From: Legionellaceae bacterium
GTDB taxonomy: Bacteria > Pseudomonadota > Gammaproteobacteria > Legionellales > Legionellaceae
DNA: 18,714 nucleotides
Reading direction: 5' to 3'
Assembly (NCBI GenBank): GCA_947505025.1
Contig: CANNIJ010000019.1
Span: 1 to 18,714, forward strand
Part shown: positions 7,578-15,706 of the stretch, piece after piece
Layout of the letters: each line of letters opens with the position of its first letter
Numbering within the stretch: position 1 is the stretch's first letter
The notes under the pieces: model-generated
What the model was told of the DNA's origin: nothing
Database searches by the model: none
The model's input: the letters and a program-made list of their open reading frames with translations, nothing else
Made by a program: the position numbers and the translations under genes

Positions 7578-8204
7578 ATGATCTATCAACGTTACTTGAA
7601 ACGATTACTTGATATCTGTGTGGCCGGATCCTGCTTGCTCTTACTGGCTCCTATAACCCTCATTTGCTCAATAATTATTCGATTAAAACTAGGAACACCG
7701 GTGTTTTTTCGCCAAGAACGACCTGGCTTGAATCGACGTATATTCACCATAATGAAATTTAGAACGATGCTCAATACCCACGATGAGCAAAATAATCTAT
7801 TATATGACCAGCGCAGACTAACGCGACTAGGGATCTTTCTGAGAAGTACAAGCTTGGATGAAATCCCTACCTTATTTAACGTCTTACGTGGTGATATGAG
7901 TCTTGTAGGGCCACGGCCGCTGCTGAAAGAATATTTGATTCACTACAATGACTATCAAAACCAACGTCACTCAGTTAAACCAGGGATCACTGGGTGGGCT
8001 CAGATCAATGGTCGTAATGCTATATCATGGGAAGAAAAATTTAATCTGGATGTTTGGTACATAAAAAATCAAAGTTTTTCATGTGACATGCGTATTTTAT
8101 GGCTAACTTTTTGGCGCGTTATTTCCAGAAAAAACATCAATCACAACGAAAACACAACTATGCCTAAATTTATTGGGAATGAAACAATTATCAATAACCC
8201 CTAA
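7578..8204 (+). CDS. PglC-type monotopic phosphoglycosyl transferase (copy A)
   Basis: Transfers a phospho-sugar from a UDP-sugar to undecaprenyl phosphate, starting a surface glycan on the inner face of the inner membrane. 208 aa is the minimal bacterial sugar transferase domain (PF02397 type). One re-entrant hydrophobic helix lies at about 10-36 (VAGSCLLLLAPITLICSIII), followed by KFRTM, the catalytic Asp-Glu pair in SLDEIPTLFNVL, SLVGPRP and KPGITGWAQINGRN. It lacks the N-terminal multi-helix domain of WbaP/WcaJ. It stands alone, with no other glycan gene beside it. It ends convergently with lolD, the two stop codons overlapping within CTAA. A close, gap-free paralogue lies at 17713-18333 on the other strand. 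Sugar specificity cannot be read from the sequence. Confidence 0.9.
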   Translation: MIYQRYLKRLLDICVAGSCLLLLAPITLICSIIIRLKLGTPVFFRQERPGLNRRIFTIMKFRTMLNTHDEQNNLLYDQRRLTRLGIFLRSTSLDEIPTLFNVLRGDMSLVGPRPLLKEYLIHYNDYQNQRHSVKPGITGWAQINGRNAISWEEKFNLDVWYIKNQSFSCDMRILWLTFWRVISRKNINHNENTTMPKFIGNETIINNP

Positions 8205-8881
8205 TTACCACTCAGTTGACCTGCATTTAATGTTAAAACTATATCCATACGTTTTGCTAGCTCAGAATCGTGAGTCACCATTACCAGTGCAGTGTTTAAT
8301 TGATGATTTAACGCCAACATTTTATCAAAAACCTTTAATGCGGTATTTTGGTCTAAATTGCCCGTTGGTTCATCCGCAAATACACAGGCTGGTTGATGAA
8401 CTAACGCACGTGCAATCGCCACCCGTTGACGCTCGCCCCCGCTAAGTTGGGCAGGCTTATGCTGTTCTCGAGCAGCCAGGCCTACTTCGGCTAATACATC
8501 GGCAGCTTTTGTTAGTGACTCTTTTATGCCAGATCCACCAATCACCATGGGCATAGCTACATTTTCTAGCGCAGTAAATTCTGGCAACAAATGATGAAAT
8601 TGATAAACAAAGCCAAAATGCTGATTACGCAATACGCAACGTTTTTTTTCTGCCATGGTTTGCCAGTCCTGGCCGTGAACCAAGACTTGCCCTGCAGTCG
8701 GCTGATCCAAACCGCCTAATAAATGCAGTAACGTACTCTTGCCCGATCCTGAAGGTCCTACAATTGCCAAACGCATACCTGCATAAACCTTTAGATCAAC
8801 GCCCAGCAATACATCAACTAATAATGACCCTTCATGATACGCTTTTTTTAATCCACGACACTCTAAAATAATCTCATTCAT
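8201..8881 (-). CDS. lolD: Lipoprotein-releasing ABC transporter ATPase LolD
   Basis: Powers release of outer-membrane lipoproteins from the inner membrane to LolA. 226 aa from the ATG at 8881. Walker A is GPSGSGKST at 42-50. FGFVYQFHHLLPEFTALENV contains the Q-loop, LSGGERQRVAIARAL is the ABC signature, and VFADEPTGNLD is Walker B with a D-loop. VMVTHD supplies the switch His. The frame is open further upstream (to 8899), but the ATG at 8881 overlaps the end of the permease gene by 8 nt and gives the usual LolD N-terminus (NEIILECRGLKKAY). It forms one transcript with the permease. Confidence 0.94.
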   Translation of the reverse strand: MNEIILECRGLKKAYHEGSLLVDVLLGVDLKVYAGMRLAIVGPSGSGKSTLLHLLGGLDQPTAGQVLVHGQDWQTMAEKKRCVLRNQHFGFVYQFHHLLPEFTALENVAMPMVIGGSGIKESLTKAADVLAEVGLAAREQHKPAQLSGGERQRVAIARALVHQPACVFADEPTGNLDQNTALKVFDKMLALNHQLNTALVMVTHDSELAKRMDIVLTLNAGQLSGN

Positions 8882-10121
8882 AATGTAACGCCTCTGCAAT
8901 CACCGTCTTTGATGCGCGCCATGCCGGATACAGTGTCGCAAAAAAACTCATGAGCACTGCAACCACACACACTAAACTAACGTCGGTCCACAAAATCTTT
9001 GAAGGCAAATAATCTACCCAATAAATACTTGAAGATAAAACATGTACGCCCAGCCAAGACTGTAATGTATTGACAATAGTCGTTGTATTCATTGCCAGAA
9101 TACATCCGCTAACCACGCCCAAAAATGTACCCAAACAACCCAAAAACATTCCCTGAACAATAAAAACACTCAAGATTAATCCTGGTGTTGCGCCCATGGT
9201 GCGCATAATGGCAATTTCAGCCTGCTTATCATTTACTACCATCACCAAAGATGAAACTAGATTAAACGCAGCCACGGCAATAATTAGTAATAAAATCAAG
9301 AACATCATGGTCTTTTCCATTTTCACTGCTTGGAAAAAAGCACCAAAAGATTCTGTCCAATTCTCCACTCGATAATCTTGACCTAATTGCTGTTCTAATA
9401 CAGAAGATAACGTTGTAGCTGCATACACATTATTGATTTTCAGATGCAGACCCGACACATCAGCACCCATGCGCATCAATGTTTGTGCATCTGCCAAGCC
9501 GATAAATGCTAGTTTTGTATCAAAATTAAATCCTGAACCTGCCGAGAAAATCCCTTTAACAGTAAAACGTTTAAAGCGCGGCACCATGCCAGCTGGGGTA
9601 ACAGTTGCATCTGGAATCATGATCGTTACTTGATCATCTAGCATTACGCCTAAATTTTCTGCCAGCCCACGACCTAAAAAAATCCCAAAATGATCAAGAT
9701 TAGATGCATCGCCTAGTAACATTTTTTTTTGCAAATGTGTAATCGGCTCTTCTTTTTTGAGATCAATCCCGGTCAGCATTACCGGTACAGCTTGCCCCTC
9801 AAAAGTTAACAGGCCTTGGCCACTTACAAAAGGTGCAATCGCAAGAATTTTAGGATGCATTTTTTGCACTTTAGCTGATACAGACTGCCAATCCTGTAAA
9901 CTGCCCTGCTGGCCGCTAATTGTCACTTCTGGGGTCATGCCAAAAAATCGACGATGAATTTCCATGTCAAAACCATTCATTACCGACAATACCGTAATTA
10001 AGACCATTACTCCCATGCCTATGCCTAACATAGAACTCAAAGAAATAAATGATACGAAATGATTTTTCTTTTTTGCCCGGGTATAGCGCAGGCCAATAAA
10101 CAATGCCAGGGGTTTAAACAT
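8874..10121 (-). CDS. Lipoprotein-releasing permease, LolC/LolE (LolF-like) family
   Basis: Inner-membrane permease partner of LolD. 415 aa from the ATG at 10121; an ATG at 10154 adds 11 residues but has no ribosome binding site, and the family starts like MFKPLALFIGLRYTRAK. TM1 is about 25-48 (LSSMLGIGMGVMVLITVLSV, then MNGFD). A large periplasmic domain follows (about 50-260), then three C-terminal helices with the MacB/FtsX-type motif EIAIMRTMGATP and a closing PAWRASKTVIAEALHYE. Only one permease gene accompanies lolD here, as in species where a single LolF replaces LolC and LolE; a second permease elsewhere cannot be excluded. Confidence 0.9.
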   Translation of the reverse strand: MFKPLALFIGLRYTRAKKKNHFVSFISLSSMLGIGMGVMVLITVLSVMNGFDMEIHRRFFGMTPEVTISGQQGSLQDWQSVSAKVQKMHPKILAIAPFVSGQGLLTFEGQAVPVMLTGIDLKKEEPITHLQKKMLLGDASNLDHFGIFLGRGLAENLGVMLDDQVTIMIPDATVTPAGMVPRFKRFTVKGIFSAGSGFNFDTKLAFIGLADAQTLMRMGADVSGLHLKINNVYAATTLSSVLEQQLGQDYRVENWTESFGAFFQAVKMEKTMMFLILLLIIAVAAFNLVSSLVMVVNDKQAEIAIMRTMGATPGLILSVFIVQGMFLGCLGTFLGVVSGCILAMNTTTIVNTLQSWLGVHVLSSSIYWVDYLPSKILWTDVSLVCVVAVLMSFFATLYPAWRASKTVIAEALHYE

Positions 10122-10171
10122 AACGCGGCTCAGCTGATACGAATAGAAAAACATTGTAATGCAATTTCAGT

Positions 10172-11788
10172 TTACATACGAACATAATTCGGTCCACCAC
10201 CACCCTCAGGGGCAGTCCAAACAATATTTTGACGTGGATCTTTGATATCACATGCTTTGCAATGTACACAATTTTGCGCATGAATCAGTAATTCTGGACC
10301 AGCAGGTGTATGGTTGATCTCATAAACTGCCGCAGGACAGTAACGTGTTTCTGGACTGGCGTATTGCTGATAATTTACCAGTATAGCTAATTCAGGATCG
10401 CGTAATGTCAGATGTACTGGTTGCTGCTCAGCATGATATGTGCCCGACAAATACACCGATGAAAGTCGATCAAAAGTAAGGACCCCGTCTGGGGGCGGAT
10501 AATGAATCTTTTTTGCTAGAGCAGCAGTTTTCAACGTAGCATAATCATTGACTTGTTTGAAGGTCCAAGGCACACGTCCATGCGTTACGTACGTTTCAAA
10601 AGCAGCATATGCTAGACCGGCCCACAATCCAGCACGAAAAGCCGGACGAATATTACGTACTGCATATAACTCCTTGGCCATCCAAGATTGATCAAGTGCC
10701 GGCTTATATGCAAGATTTTTGACTTTAGAATCAGCAAAATATGCAGCAGCTGCCAGACATCCAGATTCAATCGCAGTATGAATCCCTTTGAGCTTGGGTA
10801 CATTTAAAAAACCCGCAGCATCACCTAGCAGCATACCACCAGGAAAAGTTAGCTCTGGCAAAGATTGCCAGCCACCTTCATTCAAAGAGCGCGCGCCGTA
10901 CTCATTACGCTGGCCGCCGTATAAAAACTTACTAATCATAGGATGAGTTTTAAACTTTTGAAATTCTTCAAACGGGCTCAGCCAAGGATTTTTATAATCC
11001 AAGCCCACAACAAATCCAACCGCAATCCTCTGCTCATCTAATGTATACAAAAAGCCACCACCATAAGTACTGCGATCTAAAGGCCAACCAACTGAGTGAA
11101 TTACTTGACCAGGAACATGCTGAGGATCCGTCACAGTCCATAATTCTTTAATTCCTAGTCCATAGGTTTGAGGACTAACTCCATCACGTAAATGAAACCG
11201 TTCCATTAAAGATTGACTTAACTGCCCCCTACAACCTTCAGCAAAAAAAGTTTGTTTTGCATGTAAGTGCAATCCAGGCTGATAACGTGATGTTGGTTGT
11301 CGGGCACTGTCTAAACCTAGATCCCCTGTTGCAACCCCCGTCACACTGCCGTCAGTGTTATACAAAACTTGGGTTGCGGCAAAACCAGGATAAATTTCAC
11401 AGCCTAAATCTTGTGCTTGTGCGGCCAAGAACCTGCATAATTCTGCCAGGCTGACTATATAATTACCAGCATTATTCAAAGTTCTGGGCGTGGGCATGCG
11501 GTAAGCCTTATGCTTGCTCAGAACATAGAATGCATCATGTATGACTGGAGTCGTTAACGGTGCATTGCCCCAAGTATCAGGTAATAATGATCTTAAACTT
11601 TTTGGATCTAGCACTGCACCCGCCAGAATATGCGACCCGATCTGCGCGCCTTTCTCCAATACACAGACCTTTATGCATGTATTTGACTCTAGCGCCAGCT
11701 GCTTAAGTCGAATAGCTGCAGCTAGTCCAGCTGGACCAGCCCCAACAATAATTACATCATACTGCATAACTTCATGTTCAATTGACAC
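10172..11788 (-). CDS. Electron transfer flavoprotein-ubiquinone oxidoreductase
   Basis: Passes electrons from reduced ETF to ubiquinone at the inner membrane, downstream of acyl-CoA and other dehydrogenases. 538 aa. FAD is bound by VIIVGAGPAGLAAAIR near the N-terminus (Gly16-Gly21) and by LTFPGGMLLGDAAGFLN. The 4Fe-4S ligands are the Cys of RYCPAAVYE and the three Cys of NCVHCKACDIKDP near the C-terminus. The C-terminus GGGGPNYVRM is typical. The start is GTG at 11788 with AAGGA 7 nt upstream; an internal ATG at 11767 (MQYDVII) is the alternative. The lolC/E-type gene begins about 50 nt downstream of its stop, so read-through is possible. Confidence 0.95.
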   Translation of the reverse strand: MSIEHEVMQYDVIIVGAGPAGLAAAIRLKQLALESNTCIKVCVLEKGAQIGSHILAGAVLDPKSLRSLLPDTWGNAPLTTPVIHDAFYVLSKHKAYRMPTPRTLNNAGNYIVSLAELCRFLAAQAQDLGCEIYPGFAATQVLYNTDGSVTGVATGDLGLDSARQPTSRYQPGLHLHAKQTFFAEGCRGQLSQSLMERFHLRDGVSPQTYGLGIKELWTVTDPQHVPGQVIHSVGWPLDRSTYGGGFLYTLDEQRIAVGFVVGLDYKNPWLSPFEEFQKFKTHPMISKFLYGGQRNEYGARSLNEGGWQSLPELTFPGGMLLGDAAGFLNVPKLKGIHTAIESGCLAAAAYFADSKVKNLAYKPALDQSWMAKELYAVRNIRPAFRAGLWAGLAYAAFETYVTHGRVPWTFKQVNDYATLKTAALAKKIHYPPPDGVLTFDRLSSVYLSGTYHAEQQPVHLTLRDPELAILVNYQQYASPETRYCPAAVYEINHTPAGPELLIHAQNCVHCKACDIKDPRQNIVWTAPEGGGGPNYVRM

Positions 11789-11823
11789 ACTATTTTCCTT
11801 ATTAATCCCGCCATAAGATCATT

Positions 11824-11851
11824 TTTTCATTTATCTGCTAGACTTTATAAT
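11824..11851 (+). promoter_or_regulatory. Probable promoter of the Ser/Thr-rich secreted protein gene
   Basis: A perfect TATAAT lies at 11846-11851. A weak -35, TTTTCA at 11824-11829, is 16 nt upstream. Transcription would begin at about 11857-11859, within or just before the hairpin described next. Confidence 0.55.
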
Positions 11852-11852
11852 A

Positions 11853-11884
11853 CGCACCCAGCTAATTAGGTGCGAGTGTTTTTT
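11853..11884 (+). promoter_or_regulatory. 5'-leader hairpin followed by a T-run
   Basis: CGCACC at 11853-11858 pairs with GGTGCG at 11869-11874 around a 10-nt loop, and six T residues follow at 11879-11884. The element sits between the -10 box and the start codon at 11908. It could stabilise the 5' end of the mRNA or act as an attenuator. The 4-nt gap between stem and T-run makes it a weak intrinsic terminator. Confidence 0.4.
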
Positions 11885-11907
11885 ACTATCATACAAGGAA
11901 CCTTATC

Positions 11908-12198
11908 ATGAAAAAAACTACATTCGCGTTACTAACATTACTAACTGCCATGTCAACAACCTCTATGGTCACTATTGCCTATGCAGATGATACAATGAGT
12001 AGTCAATCAACTCCTGATACCACAAGTCCAGCTGCCACAATGGATGGCACGACAACTACTACCCCAACGGCGACACCAGGAACATGTAGCGATGGCTCGG
12101 CATGCTCATGCTCTTCTACTAGTTCTACTGATACTAGTTCTACTGGTACTGGTACTACTGATACTAGCCCAGCCACTAAAAGTTCAACAGACGACTAA
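11908..12198 (+). CDS. Small secreted Ser/Thr-rich protein with internal repeats
   Basis: 96 aa, no recognised family. A Sec signal peptide spans 1-26 (MKKTTFALLTLLTAMSTTSM start, AYA cleavage before Asp27). The mature part is about 70 residues, dominated by Ser, Thr, Asp, Gly and Pro, with three Cys (60, 66, 68) in CSDGSACSC. Residues 71-85 are three 5-residue units, TSSTD, TSSTG and TGTTD. The composition suggests an unstructured, acidic, possibly surface or periplasmic protein. AAGGAA lies 7 nt before the ATG, and a good promoter is upstream. It is separated from ybeY by 112 nt. It could be abundant, given its strong signals, but function is unknown. Confidence 0.8.
   Translation: MKKTTFALLTLLTAMSTTSMVTIAYADDTMSSQSTPDTTSPAATMDGTTTTTPTATPGTCSDGSACSCSSTSSTDTSSTGTGTTDTSPATKSSTDD
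12118..12170 (+). repeat. 15-bp in-frame tandem repeat, about 3.5 copies
   Basis: Units begin at 12118 (ACTAGTTCTACTGAT), 12133 (ACTAGTTCTACTGGT), 12148 (ACTGGTACTACTGAT) and a partial unit at 12163 (ACTAGCCC). The period is a multiple of three, so copy changes would lengthen or shorten the protein without frameshift. Confidence 0.85.
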
Positions 12199-12244
12199 AA
12201 AATAGTCCTGTCACAAGCATTCTAGGGACGGCCTTTACTCTGGA

Positions 12245-12267
12245 GTGCTGGCTTGCAGCCAGGGCAC
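12245..12267 (+). other. Strong stem-loop in the gap before ybeY
   Basis: GTG-CTGGCT at 12245-12253 pairs with AGCCAG at 12257-12262 and, after a GG bulge, CAC at 12265-12267, around a TGC loop. There is no T-run after it, so it is not a standard terminator. A second weaker pairing, GTCC (12205-12208) with GGAC (12226-12229), lies just upstream. It may be an mRNA end, a processing site or part of a small RNA. Confidence 0.5.
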
Positions 12268-12310
12268 ACTATGCATTATGCTCTACTTATTTTATTTGAA
12301 CTAAATAACC

Positions 12311-12763
12311 ATGTTAGATAACATCAACATTCAAAATGCATGTCAAAACCGAACTCCCGTCACTCATAAAATTTTACGCAGTTGGATCGAATTAGCATTG
12401 CCGACTACCAATAAGTCTGCTGCAATTACTTTGCGCTTAGTCACGGCAGATGAAATGCTGAACCTCAATCACACCTATCGTAAGATCAACAAAACTACTA
12501 ATGTATTGTCATTTCCCTCAGATTTACCGGCGGAGATTCAACTTGAGCAGCCATTTTTAGGCGATATAGTAATTTGTCCAGCAGTATTAAAAGCCGAAAG
12601 TCTAGCTCTGAAAATAAGTTTAACTGCACACTGGGCACACATAGTCATTCATGGGGTGCTGCACTTGTTAGGTTACGACCATATTTTGACCGAGGATGAG
12701 CAAAAAATGCAACCTTTAGAGATTAAATTACTCGAACAACTTGGATTTGCCAATCCTTATTGA
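12311..12763 (+). CDS. ybeY: Endoribonuclease / rRNA maturation factor YbeY
   Basis: Single-strand endoribonuclease for 16S rRNA 3'-end maturation and ribosome quality control. 150 aa. The zinc site is complete: HGVLHLLGYDH with His114, His118 and His124. The conserved Arg57 lies in HTYRKINKTTNVLSFP; the usual Asp of TDVLSFP is Asn here. FLGDIVICP is also typical. The start ATG at 12311 has no good ribosome binding site. It normally follows phoH (ybeZ) and precedes corC; the corC order is kept but phoH is replaced by the Ser/Thr-rich gene. Confidence 0.94.
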   Translation: MLDNINIQNACQNRTPVTHKILRSWIELALPTTNKSAAITLRLVTADEMLNLNHTYRKINKTTNVLSFPSDLPAEIQLEQPFLGDIVICPAVLKAESLALKISLTAHWAHIVIHGVLHLLGYDHILTEDEQKMQPLEIKLLEQLGFANPY

Positions 12764-12809
12764 TAGTATTAAATAAAGTATAACTTTGATCTGCACATGG
12801 AGCAGCCAC

Positions 12810-13667
12810 TTGACTAAAGAGTATGATATACGTGGATGGTTTCAACGTTGCAAACATTTTTTAAATCTTGATCCACAAAATCAAGAACAACTAGTAAATC
12901 TACTGCGCGATGCTCATATGCGCTCTTTAATTAATAAAGAAACGCTGGCAATGCTGGAAGGTGCTCTGATTTTTGCACATATGCAGGTGCGCGATATCAT
13001 GCTCCCTAAAAAACAAATGGTATGTATCCATCAAGATTCTAACTTTCATGAGATAATCGCTTGTGTTACTCAATCAGGGCATTCACGTTTCCCGGTTACT
13101 GGCGATTCTAACCATGAAATAATTGGCATACTGCACGCCAAAGATTTGTTACGCTTTCAAGATGGTACCAAGCAAAACTTTGACTTACACGATCTTATTC
13201 GTGAAACCACATTTATTCCAGAAAGTAAACGCCTGGATGTATTGTTAGCCGATTTTCAATCTAATCGAAATCATATGGCCATGGTTGTCGATGAGTATGG
13301 TGAGGTATCTGGCTTTGTCACTCTGGAAGATCTGATTGAGCAAATTATTGGTGAGATTGAAGACGAGTTTGATGTGGATGAAGAAGCATACATTAAAGTT
13401 CACGCAGATGCGCATTACATTGTAAAAGCACACACCCCTGTGGAAGAATTCAATTATCAACTACAAGTAACGCTGAATAACTCATCCTATGACACGATCG
13501 GTGGTGTAGTCATGGCTGCATTTGGGCATATGCCTAAGCGCGGCGAAGTCATTGTGATTGAGCCCTTTGAGTTTAAAGTTCTGAACGCAGATGCGCGCCA
13601 TATAAAATTACTCGAATGCTTGGATCGACGCCAACCATCCATCGCCACAGAAGAAAATTACAAATGA
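12810..13667 (+). CDS. corC: CorC/HlyC-family CBS-domain protein
   Basis: Cytosolic accessory protein linked to magnesium and cobalt efflux. 285 aa from the TTG at 12810. A leading helical region is followed by two CBS domains (about 60-185; VRDIMLPKKQMVCI, SRFPVTGD, DEYGEVSGFVTLEDLIEQIIGEIEDEFD) and the C-terminal CorC_HlyC domain (about 200-280; TIGGVVMAAFGHMPKRGEVI). There is no transmembrane DUF21 domain, so this is the soluble CorC type. GGAG at 12799-12802 sits 7 nt before the TTG at 12810; a TTG at 12786 would extend it by 8 residues but lacks such a site. The stop overlaps the response regulator start (ATGA). The usual downstream gene lnt is absent. Confidence 0.92.
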   Translation: MTKEYDIRGWFQRCKHFLNLDPQNQEQLVNLLRDAHMRSLINKETLAMLEGALIFAHMQVRDIMLPKKQMVCIHQDSNFHEIIACVTQSGHSRFPVTGDSNHEIIGILHAKDLLRFQDGTKQNFDLHDLIRETTFIPESKRLDVLLADFQSNRNHMAMVVDEYGEVSGFVTLEDLIEQIIGEIEDEFDVDEEAYIKVHADAHYIVKAHTPVEEFNYQLQVTLNNSSYDTIGGVVMAAFGHMPKRGEVIVIEPFEFKVLNADARHIKLLECLDRRQPSIATEENYK

Positions 13668-14371
13668 GCACCAAAATATTATGCGCTGATCCAGATACAG
13701 AACTAACCAATCATCTGACCACCTACTTTGCACAACATGATATTCAAATACTCAGCGCTACCGATGGTCAACAAGCATTATCTATGATAAGAAATCAAGT
13801 CTTTGACGCGATGATCTTAGAACTCGATCTGCCAAAAATTAGCGGCTTTGAAATCTTAGCTGAGATACGAGCAAAAAAACTGATACCAGTCTTATGTTTA
13901 ACCTCACGACAAGACCATCTGGATTGTGTGCTTGCATTAGAGTTGGGGGCTAATGACTACTTACAGAAGCCATGCTCGCATATAGAACTGCTGGCGCGCA
14001 CAAAAAATATATTACGCAATCAACATCATAAAAACAAAGTAGTACTTAACTATAAAAATATCAGTTTAGACAGTAATACACGTAACGCGACCAATGCTGG
14101 TAAATTATTAGATCTAACTAACACCGAATTTAATCTTCTGGAACGATTATTACAGTCGCCGGATCATGCATTATCAAAAGAAGAATTGACAGAATATGCA
14201 ATTGGTCGTAAATATACAGCTTTTGATCGTAGTATCGATGTTCATATCAGTCACTTACGCACAAAACTCGGCAACCCAGAAAACAATAATGCCTGGATCA
14301 CCACAGTACGTGGTTTTGGTTATATATTAGAGGATACAAGTACACCATGCTCGACATTAAATGGATCATAG
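13664..14371 (+). CDS. CpxR-like OmpR-family response regulator with Glu at the phosphosite
   Basis: 235 aa. The receiver domain (1-120) is followed by a winged-helix DNA-binding domain (about 135-230) that closely resembles CpxR (LTNTEFNLLERLL, YTAFDRSIDVHISHLRTKLG, TTVRGFGYIL). Aligned with CpxR, the phosphoacceptor Asp51 is Glu53 in ILELDLPKISG. The metal-binding acidic cluster DDD is Asp9-Pro10-Asp11. Thr80 and Lys102, the other switch residues, are kept. Such changes usually abolish normal phosphorylation, and Glu may mimic the active state. The start is the ATG overlapping the corC stop; the frame opens further upstream at 13616 inside corC. No histidine kinase gene is nearby. The 3' end overlaps serS by 25 nt. 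Confidence 0.88.
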   Translation: MSTKILCADPDTELTNHLTTYFAQHDIQILSATDGQQALSMIRNQVFDAMILELDLPKISGFEILAEIRAKKLIPVLCLTSRQDHLDCVLALELGANDYLQKPCSHIELLARTKNILRNQHHKNKVVLNYKNISLDSNTRNATNAGKLLDLTNTEFNLLERLLQSPDHALSKEELTEYAIGRKYTAFDRSIDVHISHLRTKLGNPENNNAWITTVRGFGYILEDTSTPCSTLNGS

Positions 14372-15621
14372 AAAACCCTGAGATCGTCAAAGACAGTATC
14401 TTGAAGCGTCATGTACAAGCCAACATTAACGATACATTGGCTTTTTATGCAGCATCTAAAGCGCAACGCGGTACTCTGGATGAAAAAAGAGCGCAGGCGA
14501 ATCGCATTGCCAAAACCATTCCGACGATCAAAGACGCAAGCAAACAGGAGTTGATCGATCAAGGGCGCGCATTAAATCATGAAATAACTGAGCTTGAAAA
14601 CACACTACGCATAACTTTAGATGCATATCATGAAGCCATGTTAACTATCCCTAATCGACTGGCTGACGATACTCCTTTGGGTAAAGATGATGATGAAAAT
14701 CTAATTTTACGCAGCCATCTTACTCCACGGATTTTTGATTTTACGCCCAAGGATCATGTGCAGATTGGGCATGATCTAGATTTAATTGATTTTGAAAGTG
14801 GTTCTAAGGTGACTGGCGCAAAATTTTATTTTCTAAAAAATCAGGCAGTATTTTTAGAAATGGCGTTAAAACTATTTGCGATGAATCTTGCGCAGCGTGC
14901 TGGCTACACTCCATTAATTACGCCTGATTTAGCAAAGAAATCCATTTTAACTGGCATTGGTTTTTCACCCAGAGGGGCTGAATCCAATATTTATAATTTA
15001 GAGGATCTAGATCTAAGTCTGATTGCTACTGCAGAAATAACCATGGGTGGCATGCATGCGGATGAATTATTAAATCAAAGTCAATTACCGTTGAAATATG
15101 CTGCTGAAAGTCATTGTTTTCGTCGTGAAGCCGGATCTGGTGGTAAAGAAAATAAGGGCTTATATCGCGTACATCAATTTTCTAAAATAGAACTTTTTCA
15201 AATCACAACTCCAGAGACTGCGGAGGCTGCATTAGAAGAAATCGTTCAGTTAGAAGAAACTATTTATCAACAATTACAATTACCCTATAGAGTAATGCGT
15301 ATTTGTGCCGGTGACTTAGGCGCAACCGCATATAAAAAATACGATCTTGAAGCATGGATGCCGGGTCGTGACTCCACAGAAAAATATGGTGAGATCACAT
15401 CAGCCAGTAATTGCACGGATTATCAATCACGTCGCCTGAATATCCGTTATCAAACCCCGGAAAAGAAAAAGATTTACCCATATACCCTAAATGGCACAGC
15501 GATAGCATTAAGTCGTACACTTATGGCCATTCTAGAAAATTATCAACAAGCTGATGGTAGTGTGATTATCCCTGAGGTATTAAGGCCATATGTAGGATTT
15601 GATATAATTCGACGCCCATAA
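14347..15621 (+). CDS. serS: Seryl-tRNA synthetase
   Basis: Charges tRNA(Ser) and tRNA(Sec) with serine. 424 aa, the usual bacterial length. The N-terminal coiled-coil arm lies at about 27-105. The catalytic core carries TAEITMGGMHADELL (normally TAE-P...), motif 2 CFRREAGSGGKENKGLYRVHQF (split here only in text), the EITSASNCTDYQSRRLNIRY block and motif 3 NGTAIALSRTLMAILENY. It starts inside the response-regulator gene with a 25-nt overlap, so its translation is probably coupled. This neighbour is unusual for serS. No terminator hairpin with T-run was seen after the stop. Confidence 0.96.
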   Translation: MLDIKWIIENPEIVKDSILKRHVQANINDTLAFYAASKAQRGTLDEKRAQANRIAKTIPTIKDASKQELIDQGRALNHEITELENTLRITLDAYHEAMLTIPNRLADDTPLGKDDDENLILRSHLTPRIFDFTPKDHVQIGHDLDLIDFESGSKVTGAKFYFLKNQAVFLEMALKLFAMNLAQRAGYTPLITPDLAKKSILTGIGFSPRGAESNIYNLEDLDLSLIATAEITMGGMHADELLNQSQLPLKYAAESHCFRREAGSGGKENKGLYRVHQFSKIELFQITTPETAEAALEEIVQLEETIYQQLQLPYRVMRICAGDLGATAYKKYDLEAWMPGRDSTEKYGEITSASNCTDYQSRRLNIRYQTPEKKKIYPYTLNGTAIALSRTLMAILENYQQADGSVIIPEVLRPYVGFDIIRRP

Positions 15622-15706
15622 CTGAGCGTGCGCGGCTGAAATAGCATCTAGCTCACAAGACTCATATCGACTATATTTTTCAAGTTATGATTAAGTAAGG
15701 AATATG

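Noticed and set aside
8173..8445. 90-aa frame on the + strand overlapping the transferase end
   Set aside because: It is mostly antisense to lolD and has no recognisable motif.
12118..12170. CRISPR array
   Set aside because: The units are short, directly adjacent and in frame within a coding region, with no spacers.
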